Shown: positions 58,461-64,000 of the stretch, in pieces
Numbering within the stretch: position 1 is the first letter of the stretch
Layout: each line of letters starts with the position of its first letter
DNA from: Ruminococcus_C callidus
GTDB lineage: Bacteria > Bacillota > Clostridia > Oscillospirales > Ruminococcaceae
Reading direction: 5' to 3'
NCBI RefSeq assembly: GCF_049562855.1
Contig: NZ_CP186925.1
Span: 558,001-622,000, forward strand
Length of the DNA: 64,000 nt
Position numbers and translations under genes: made by a program
Notes under the pieces: model-generated
The model's input: the letters and a program-made list of their open reading frames with translations, nothing else
What the model was told of the DNA's origin: nothing
Databases searched by the model: none

Positions 58461-59390
58461 TTGGTTTCTTATTATAAAACCGTGGCAAACCGGTTGATCG
58501 AGGTGGATTCTCTGATGCCGGGGTGCTGGATCTCTGTGGTAGACCCCACAGCACAGGAACGGAAAATGCTGATCGACGATTACGGTCTGGACAGCGACTT
58601 TCTGAAATCCTCACTGGACGAAGAAGAATCGTCCCGTGTGGAGCAGGAGGAAAACCAGACGCTGATCATCGTGGACACAGCCGTTTCGGAAGTGCAGAAG
58701 GACGACACGCTGATTTTTTATACCATGCCTCTGGGCATTATCCTGACCGATCATTATGTTTTTACCATTTCTCTGCGGGAGAACAAGGTCATCAATGATG
58801 TAGTCAGCGGACGGGTGCGGAATATCCAGACTCAGTTCCGGACACAGTTTGTCCTGCGGCTGATGATGAACATCACCGCATCTTTTCTGGTATACCTGAA
58901 ACAAATCGACAAAACTTCCAGTGCCATGCAGCGGAAACTGCACGGTGCCATGAAGAATCACGAACTGATTCAGATGCTGGAACTGGAAAAATCCCTGATC
59001 TACTTCTCCACATCGCTGAAATCCAATGATGTGACCATGAACAAAATCCTCCGCGGCAGAGTGGTGAAGCTGTACGAAGAAGATCAGGATCTGCTGGAAG
59101 ATGTGCTGATCGAGTTGAAACAGGCACAGGAAATGGCGAGCATTTACTCCGGAATCCTGTCCGGCGTGGTGGACGCGTTCGGATCTGTCATTTCCAACAA
59201 TCTGAATATCGTCATGTGGCGATTGACTATGGTGACGATCATTCTGGCGATCCCGACGATGGTCTATAGCTTTTATGGCATGAATACGCTGGATCTGCCC
59301 TTTGCGGAGCATACATGGTTTCCCACGCTGCTGTCACTGCTGCTGACGGCGATCGTGGCATTTGTCCTGTTCAAGTATAAGAAGAAATAG
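58461..59390 (+). CDS. corA: CorA-family magnesium transporter
   Basis: 309 residues from TTG at 58461, chosen because AAAGGTGG (58445-58452) fits it; GTG at 58449 would overlap the site. It has an acidic N-terminal cytoplasmic domain, a long helix, then two C-terminal membrane helices with the Y-G-M-N signature (S-F-Y-G-M-N-T) and a basic tail K-Y-K-K-K. It carries Mg2+, or Co2+/Ni2+, inward. Preceded by the MgtL-like leader peptide; the CNNM/CorC gene, also linked to Mg2+, lies convergent downstream. Confidence 0.92.
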   Translation: MVSYYKTVANRLIEVDSLMPGCWISVVDPTAQERKMLIDDYGLDSDFLKSSLDEEESSRVEQEENQTLIIVDTAVSEVQKDDTLIFYTMPLGIILTDHYVFTISLRENKVINDVVSGRVRNIQTQFRTQFVLRLMMNITASFLVYLKQIDKTSSAMQRKLHGAMKNHELIQMLELEKSLIYFSTSLKSNDVTMNKILRGRVVKLYEEDQDLLEDVLIELKQAQEMASIYSGILSGVVDAFGSVISNNLNIVMWRLTMVTIILAIPTMVYSFYGMNTLDLPFAEHTWFPTLLSLLLTAIVAFVLFKYKKK

Positions 59391-59402
59391 CGGCGGCAAC
59401 GC

Positions 59403-59437
59403 AAAAAAAGGCAGCCGGAACGGTTTTCCGGCTGCCT
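59403..59437 (-). terminator. terminator of the CNNM/CorC gene
   Basis: GGCAGCCGGAA...TTCCGGCTGCC with a T-run on the minus strand. Confidence 0.88.
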
Positions 59438-59466
59438 CGCTGTAAGGGAAACACTGCATAAAGCCT

Positions 59467-60723
59467 TTATTTGGATTCGCCGTTCTCTGCGGGCGGCGGT
59501 GTGACCTCCAGCCGAATAGACTGAATGGTCTGGTTTTCCACTTCCAGTACGGTGAAGTGGAAGTTGTCGTGCTCTACGGTTTCGCCGGCATCGGGAATGT
59601 GCCCCAGCAGTTCCATGACCCAGCCGCCGATGGTGGTGCAGTCGGTTTCCGGAACCTTTGCAGGAGCGTCCTCCTCGTCCAGTGCGGAACAGACATCGCT
59701 GATGCTGAACGACCCCAGAATGGTGTACGTGTGGGGAGCCGTCTTCTGGAACTCGTGAATGACTTCGTCGCTCTCGTCGTAGATCTCACCCACCAGCTGT
59801 TCAATGATGTCCTCCAGTGTGACCATGCCCTTGGTGCCGCCGTACTGGTCTACCACAATGGCAAGGTGAGTCTTGGCGTGCTGCATGTCCCGCAGAATAT
59901 CGCTGATGCGTTTGGTTTCCGGTACATAGATGACGTTCTGTGTGATTTCCGACAGCTCTGTAAATTCGCCGCACATGAGCCGGAAAAAGTCCTTGTTGGT
60001 AATCATGCCAATGATGTTGTCCATGTCCTTTTCGTACACCGGAAAGCGGGAAAAGTGGTTGCTGAGGAACAGCTGCTTTGCTTCCTCCACTGTGGCATCC
60101 GAGGGGAGAGCTACCATGCGGACACGGGGGATCAGAATATCGCTGACGGAAGTTTCGTCAAACTGGAGGGCGGAAATGACCAGATCGCTTTCCTGTTCTT
60201 CCAGTACGCCTTCCTCCTCGATCTCGTCAATGATGTATTTCAGTTCGTCCTCGGTGACACTGGGCGTTTCCTCTTTGGCGGTGAACGCACGGGAGAGCAA
60301 ACCGAAGAACAGTACAAACGGCGTCATCAGCAGTGTGAATCTGGAGAGAATGCCGCCCAGAGCCAGAGCCAGCTTGTCCGCATGGGACTTGGCGTAGGAC
60401 TTTGGCAGCACCTCGCCGAATGTCAGCACCAGAATCGTCATGACGACTGTGGAAATGGCTGCACCGGCAGAGCCGAAATACGCGGTAAAGAGAATGGTTG
60501 CCAGAGAAGATGCAGCAATGTTGACCACGTTGTTGCCCACCAGAATGGCAGTCAGAGCCTGTTCATAGCGGTTCGCGATGTCCAGAGCCTTTTCGGCACG
60601 TTTGTCGCCGGAATCTGCCATGTGCTTTAACCGGATTTTGTTGACGCAGGCGAAAGCAGTTTCCGTGCTGGAAAACAGTGCGGAAAAAGCAACAAGAATG
60701 AGAATTGGTATGACGTAACCCAA
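59467..60723 (-). CDS. CNNM/CorC-type transmembrane protein (hemolysin family)
   Basis: 418 residues. DUF21/CNNM membrane domain (about 1-175) with S-S-T-E-T-A-F and N-N-V-V-N-I; a CBS pair (195-320) with D-I-L-I-P-R-V-R-M and V-D-Q-Y-G-G-T-K-G; a C-terminal CorC/HlyC domain. Such proteins are linked to Mg2+ or Co2+ efflux. The TTG at 60723 is chosen because GGGAGGA lies 6 nt upstream; the ORF's ATG at 60765 falls in a decayed GGCAATACC element (about 60748-60783). Minus-strand promoter TTGATT, 17 nt, TATGAT is upstream (about 60801-60830). Confidence 0.88.
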   Translation of the reverse strand: MGYVIPILILVAFSALFSSTETAFACVNKIRLKHMADSGDKRAEKALDIANRYEQALTAILVGNNVVNIAASSLATILFTAYFGSAGAAISTVVMTILVLTFGEVLPKSYAKSHADKLALALGGILSRFTLLMTPFVLFFGLLSRAFTAKEETPSVTEDELKYIIDEIEEEGVLEEQESDLVISALQFDETSVSDILIPRVRMVALPSDATVEEAKQLFLSNHFSRFPVYEKDMDNIIGMITNKDFFRLMCGEFTELSEITQNVIYVPETKRISDILRDMQHAKTHLAIVVDQYGGTKGMVTLEDIIEQLVGEIYDESDEVIHEFQKTAPHTYTILGSFSISDVCSALDEEDAPAKVPETDCTTIGGWVMELLGHIPDAGETVEHDNFHFTVLEVENQTIQSIRLEVTPPPAENGESK

Positions 60724-60880
60724 AATAGTTCCTCCCGAGAAAGTGTGGGCAACACTGCTGTACAAGTTTTGTGCGGTGCTGCCTGTAGAATCATTGATTC
60801 TTCTATCATACCATAAAATTTAAAAAAAATCAAGGGAAACCACAATTTTTGTGAAAACTTGTCGAAAAGGGGAATCTTCT

Positions 60881-61387
60881 ATGGAAAAAGCAATTCATTG
60901 GATCATCGACCATTTGCCGAAGCCGCTGCAAAAGCTGTGGTACGACCACGAATCCGTGTGGATGTACATTCTCATGGGCGGTCTGACTACAGTAGTTTCG
61001 CTGGTGTTCCAGATGCTGCCGACAGCACTGTTCAACACCATGCATATGGCGAACTGGCTGAACACCGGACTTTCCACCACGATCTCGTGGATCTTTGCGG
61101 TGACGTTTGCCTTCTTCACCAACAAGAAGTACGTGTTCAAAAGCGAAACCCACACCAGGGCGGCGTTCTGGCGGGAATTCTACATGTTCTACGGTGCCCG
61201 TCTGGTGACCTATTTTCTGGAGCTTGCCATTATGGAACTGGGCAACCACTTCTTCGCCACCGTCAACGGCGAGATCGTCACATGGCGTTCGCTGCTGGTG
61301 AAGATTCTGGCACAGGTAGTCATTCTGGTGCTGAACTACATCTTCAGCAAGCTGGTGATCTTCAAGAAAAAAGAAACAGCAGAATAA
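60881..61387 (+). CDS. GtrA-like membrane protein
   Basis: 168 residues with four hydrophobic segments and the family pattern M-G-G-L-T-T-V-V-S near the start and F-F-T-N-K-K-Y-V-F-K in the loop. GtrA proteins are proposed flippases for lipid-linked sugars in surface polysaccharide synthesis. AAAAGGGGA precedes the ATG. No glycosyltransferase gene is adjacent. Confidence 0.85.
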   Translation: MEKAIHWIIDHLPKPLQKLWYDHESVWMYILMGGLTTVVSLVFQMLPTALFNTMHMANWLNTGLSTTISWIFAVTFAFFTNKKYVFKSETHTRAAFWREFYMFYGARLVTYFLELAIMELGNHFFATVNGEIVTWRSLLVKILAQVVILVLNYIFSKLVIFKKKETAE

Positions 61388-61388
61388 G

Positions 61389-61560
61389 GGCAATACCGCA
61401 CAAAGATTGTGCGACAGATGCGTCGTCAAATTTTTTGTCAGATGAAACAAAAAGCGGAGTGAATACTTGATGTATTCACGAGCATTTTGGTGAAATATGA
61501 CGGAAAATTTGCAAGCAGATGGCGTGCAAAGTCGCCAGACGCTCTTTGTGCGGTATTGCC
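61389..61560. mobile_element. MITE-like element, 172 bp (copy L)
   Basis: Full length; duplication TAAG (61385-61388, 61561-61564). It begins immediately after the gtrA-like stop codon. Confidence 0.88.
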
Positions 61561-61625
61561 TAAGAGCAACCGCATAATCTCCAACACCTCCGGACATACT
61601 ACTCGTATGAAAGGAGGCGTTTTTT

Positions 61626-62309
61626 GTGAGTGTGGTTCTCATTCGTTCGCTGATCTTGTACATTGTGGTGATTTTCGGAGTGCGTCTGATGGGAAAGCGG
61701 CAGCTGGGGGAATTGCAGCCCTCGGAGCTGGTCATCACCATTCTGATCTCCAACATTGCCACCCTGCCGCTGGAGGATACCAGCATTCCCCTGATACTGG
61801 GGATCCTGCCGATCCTGACGCTGGTCTGCTTTGAAGCGTTGATGTCGTGGGTGACACTGAAATCCCTGCGAATGCGTCGCATCATTTCCGGCAGACCAAA
61901 AATCGTGGTGCGGGACGGGCAGATCGAACAGGCGACCATGCGGGATCTGCGGCTGTCGGTAGATGACCTGATGACGGCTCTCCGGCAGCAGCAGGTGTTC
62001 GACATCAGTCAGGTGCAGTTCGCCGTCATGGAAACCACCGGCACGATTTCCGTCTATCTCAAGGCGGAGTGCCAGCCTCTGACACCGGCGGACATCACCC
62101 TGAAAAAGACGGCACAGAATCCGCCTGTTGCCGTGATACAGGACGGCTGCGTCATGAACAAGTCCCTTGCCATGCTGGGGAAAAATCAGGCGTGGCTGGA
62201 ACAGAAACTGGCGGAGCACCGCCTGACGGAAAAACAGGTGTTCCTGATGCTCAGCGATGCCGAGGGCACCTGTACCATTATTCCAAAGAAACGGGGGGAC
62301 GCGGTATGA
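61626..62309 (+). CDS. DUF421/YetF-like membrane protein
   Basis: 227 residues with three N-terminal membrane helices (G-V-R-L-M-G-K-R-Q-L-G-E-L-Q-P-S-E-L-V is the family signature) and a cytoplasmic DUF421 beta domain. The GTG start has AAAGGAGG about 8 nt upstream. It overlaps the DUF4363 gene by four bases, a pairing common in Firmicutes and sometimes linked to spores or the cell envelope. Function unknown. Confidence 0.88.
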   Translation: MSVVLIRSLILYIVVIFGVRLMGKRQLGELQPSELVITILISNIATLPLEDTSIPLILGILPILTLVCFEALMSWVTLKSLRMRRIISGRPKIVVRDGQIEQATMRDLRLSVDDLMTALRQQQVFDISQVQFAVMETTGTISVYLKAECQPLTPADITLKKTAQNPPVAVIQDGCVMNKSLAMLGKNQAWLEQKLAEHRLTEKQVFLMLSDAEGTCTIIPKKRGDAV

Positions 62310-62680
62310 ATCGGGTACGTCTGGGAGTTGCCATTCTGCTGACACTGGTGCTGTGCAGCTGCGGGACAGCGTGGCTGGTGCGTTCGGAAACCAGCCGCCT
62401 GCTGAAACAGCTGGACACCGTACAGCAAATTGCCGAAACCCAGCCGGAGCAGGCGAAGCAGGCATTTGCGGAGTTCCAAAACCAGTGGGAAAAATCGGAA
62501 CGCCGGCTGAATCTGGTGGTCTGGCGGGACAAGGTGCTGCAAATCGATGTGACAGTTTCGCATCTGGCACCCATGCAGGCAGAGGACTGTGACGAACTGA
62601 CCTCGGAACTGGAGGAGGTTCGTATGTGGATCACGCGGCTTGGCGAAAGCGAAATGCCGTTCTGGTGGAATATTTTATAG
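62306..62680 (+). CDS. DUF4363 family protein
   Basis: 124 residues. The N-terminal hydrophobic segment ends L-V-L-C-S-C-G, which may be a membrane anchor or a lipobox. The rest is helical and ends in F-W-W-N-I-L, typical of DUF4363 partners of DUF421 proteins. It starts with ATGA overlap. Confidence 0.8.
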   Translation: MNRVRLGVAILLTLVLCSCGTAWLVRSETSRLLKQLDTVQQIAETQPEQAKQAFAEFQNQWEKSERRLNLVVWRDKVLQIDVTVSHLAPMQAEDCDELTSELEEVRMWITRLGESEMPFWWNIL

Positions 62681-62681
62681 G

Positions 62682-62716
62682 AAGCACGGCACAAAGTTTG
62701 TATGGTATTGTCCTAA
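62682..62716. mobile_element. decayed GGCAATACC-type element
   Basis: GGAAGCACGGCACAAAGTTT / TATGGTATTGTCC, both ends degenerate. Confidence 0.45.
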
Positions 62717-62764
62717 AAAACCGCTTCCGGTTCGCGTTGCGTAGAACCGGAAGCGGTTTTGATT
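62715..62764. terminator. bidirectional terminator
   Basis: AAAACCGCTTCCGGTTC...GAACCGGAAGCGGTTTT between convergent genes. Confidence 0.88.
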
Positions 62765-62778
62765 TTTTTGTAAAGCGT

Positions 62779-63198
62779 TCAGAATTCTTTGATCGCCGCT
62801 TTTGCTTTGTTGACAATGTTCTTGTCATTCTCATAGGTGAGAATGGTAGAGGCGTATCCGATGTCTACCCAGCGAATCTCTGCAATTTCTTCTTCCTGCG
62901 GCACAAAGTCGTAATTCTTTGCCCGTGCAATAAAATAGACCACGGTCTTTTGGGTATCCCGCTTGGGAAAGTAGGAAACCGTTTCCCGAAAGGTGGGATC
63001 GATCATGACATTGACAGAGGTTTCTTCTTTGATCTCACGAATTGCCGTTTCAATTTCCGTTTCGCCGTTTTCCATGTGTCCCTTGGGAAATGACCAGTGC
63101 CCGCTGTTGATGTGCTTGATGAGCAGGATCTCCGTGTTCCCGTGGGATTTGCGGTACACAATGGCACCGCAGGATTTTTCATGCTGCATGGGTTTCAC
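62779..63198 (-). CDS. Nudix hydrolase
   Basis: 139 residues. The Nudix box is complete: G-H-M-E-N-G-E-T-E-I-E-T-A-I-R-E-I-K-E-E-T. The N-terminus (S-C-G-A-I-V-Y-R) and size resemble Ap4A pyrophosphatases or MutT-like housecleaning enzymes. The start is uncertain: GTG at 63198 is close to AAAGGAG, ATG at 63189 is rather far. Confidence 0.87.
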   Translation of the reverse strand: MKPMQHEKSCGAIVYRKSHGNTEILLIKHINSGHWSFPKGHMENGETEIETAIREIKEETSVNVMIDPTFRETVSYFPKRDTQKTVVYFIARAKNYDFVPQEEEIAEIRWVDIGYASTILTYENDKNIVNKAKAAIKEF

Positions 63199-63278
63199 CC
63201 GACTCCTTTGATAAGATGATTTGTTACATCTAGTATAGCATATTTTTCAGTATTTGTCCATAGGGATTTTGCGAATCC

Positions 63279-63580
63279 TACGGAAATCAATTTTCATAAT
63301 AGCCTCCCCTGAAAGGGGTGACTCCCCACGGGGTGGGGAGATGCCCGCAGGGCAGAGGGGACCGCTCAGTACGAGGGGGACCGCCGTTAGGCGGTGGAGG
63401 GGCTCTTGTGGAATCTTCTGCTTGGTGTAAAAGAGTTTACAGAAGTACCCCTCAGTCAAGCCTGCGGCTTGCCAGCTCCCCTAAAGGGGAGCCTATGCAC
63501 AAAAGGGAAAGCTTGAATAAAAATCAGCCTCCCCTTTAGGGGAGGGGAACCGCCGTTAGGCGGTGGAGGGGTTCTTTCGC
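63279..63580. repeat. REP-A cluster with one end of the CACGG element
   Basis: It begins with TACGGAAATCAATTTTCATA, like the left end of 23970-24194, and continues with four REP-A half-units. No right end was found. Confidence 0.7.
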
Positions 63581-63617
63581 ACGAAGTTTTTGACATAACC
63601 TCTCTTTTTAAAAAGTG

Positions 63618-63719
63618 TTAGTGGCTTTGGTATTTGCAGTTTTCACAAATGTTTTTCCAGTTTTCTTTTTCCTTAAACTTTTCGGGGATACTTTCTTCTT
63701 TCAAATCTTGATTTTCCAT
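63618..63719 (-). CDS. possible small CxxC protein (33 aa)
   Basis: M-E-N-Q-D-L-K-E-E-S-I-P-E-K-F then N-I-C-E-N-C-K-Y-Q-S-H. It is very polar with one C-x-x-C and lies 42 bp after folA on the same strand. The ribosome-binding site is weak (GGTGG). It could be translated from the folA mRNA. Confidence 0.35.
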   Translation of the reverse strand: MENQDLKEESIPEKFKEKENWKNICENCKYQSH

Positions 63720-63760
63720 GCAATCCACCGGATTTATAGGGGCATTAATCAATGGGCAAA

Positions 63761-64000
63761 TCACTTTTTTCCATTTTTTGTGTACCTCCGATACGTCACA
63801 TACACATACGGGATCTCACCGTCATGGCGTTCTTCTGCGACTCGTGCAAACTGTCCTGCCAGCAGCGGCGGAAAGAACACGTCCCCTTGAAAGAACCCGT
63901 CGATCTCCGTGAGATACAGCATTTCCGCCAGCGGCATTGCCTCCGCGTAGAGCCGTGCACCGCCGCTGATAAAGACCCATTCCGTCTTTGCCGCCGCCAG
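63761..64000 (-). CDS. folA: dihydrofolate reductase (C-terminal part)
   Basis: The frame is open to the window edge; 79 codons are visible. Sequence F-I-S-G-G-A-R-L-Y-A-E-A-M-P-L-A matches the NADPH-binding G-G-x-x-[LIV]-Y region of DHFR, followed by L-Y-L-T-E-I-D-G-F-F-Q-G-D-V-F-F-P. It reduces dihydrofolate to tetrahydrofolate. The N-terminal part lies beyond the window. Confidence 0.88.
   Translation of the reverse strand: MAAAKTEWVFISGGARLYAEAMPLAEMLYLTEIDGFFQGDVFFPPLLAGQFARVAEERHDGEIPYVYVTYRRYTKNGKK

Overview
The window looks like a chromosomal segment of a low-to-mid GC gut Firmicute of the Ruminococcus / Oscillospiraceae type. Evidence: a secreted family-9 cellulase ending in a type I dockerin, a second secreted dockerin protein, a pyruvate formate-lyase / lactate dehydrogenase / malic enzyme fermentation set, AbrB/SpoVT and DnaD-type proteins, and consensus TTGACA-17-TATAAT promoters throughout. 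A cellulosome-forming human-gut Ruminococcus (for example R. champanellensis) would fit, but the species is an inference.

Layout. 1-5208: phosphate module (3' end of pstA, pstB, phoU, then a phoB/phoR two-component pair). 5338-16060: three clusters of a repeated convergent locus, nine copies in all, each with a 29-45 residue hydrophobic/lysine-tailed peptide gene facing a ~95-nt antisense RNA; they are interspersed with tRNA-Arg, tRNA-Leu and tRNA-Lys, a DnaD protein, a nitroreductase, a small HTH-like protein, a YwaF-like membrane protein, an AbrB protein and a serine hydrolase. 16221-20177: cation/proton antiporter and the dockerin cellulase. 21514-25372: lactate dehydrogenase, malic enzyme, double-HhH ComEA-like protein. 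25719-29266: sugar ABC importer (binding lipoprotein and two permeases, no ATPase). 29427-33962 (minus): folD, lgt, two M16 peptidase-like genes. 35161-39160: aroB-aroA-aroC-DUF4364, bounded by large inverted repeats. 39757-42532 (minus): gdhA, a candidate noncoding RNA, phosphoglycolate-phosphatase-like HAD. 43001-45307: secreted transglutaminase-like and dockerin proteins. 45820-50061: SPFH protein, NERD nuclease-like protein, LacI-sensor/GGDEF protein. 50178-53714 (minus): an unusual pyruvate formate-lyase operon in which the glycyl-radical domain is a separate gene. 54135-62680: LD-carboxypeptidase, SLC13-like transporter, mnmA, Rrf2 regulator, CorA with a proline-rich leader peptide, CNNM/CorC protein, GtrA, DUF421/DUF4363. 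62779-64000 (minus): Nudix hydrolase, a tiny CxxC protein, and the 3' part of folA.

Most noteworthy: (1) the nine-copy type I toxin-antitoxin-like family, with SD-sequestering leaders and antisense RNAs that carry a locus-matched copy of the leader's anti-SD strand; (2) the split pyruvate formate-lyase with an extra 69-residue Cys-rich protein that resembles the start of the radical domain; (3) a leader peptide before corA sharing the D-P-x-P-L-P core of enterobacterial MgtL; (4) two short inverted-repeat mobile element families, one with 4-bp target duplications at most full copies and often at transcription starts, one with a perfect 9-bp duplication at one copy; (5) a strong-promoter/terminator ncRNA between gdhA and the HAD gene.

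A family of GC-rich imperfect palindromes (called REP-A here; the CCCCTCAGTC / GGTGGAGGGG type) fills most gene-free stretches. No CRISPR array, rRNA, intact transposase or prophage was seen.
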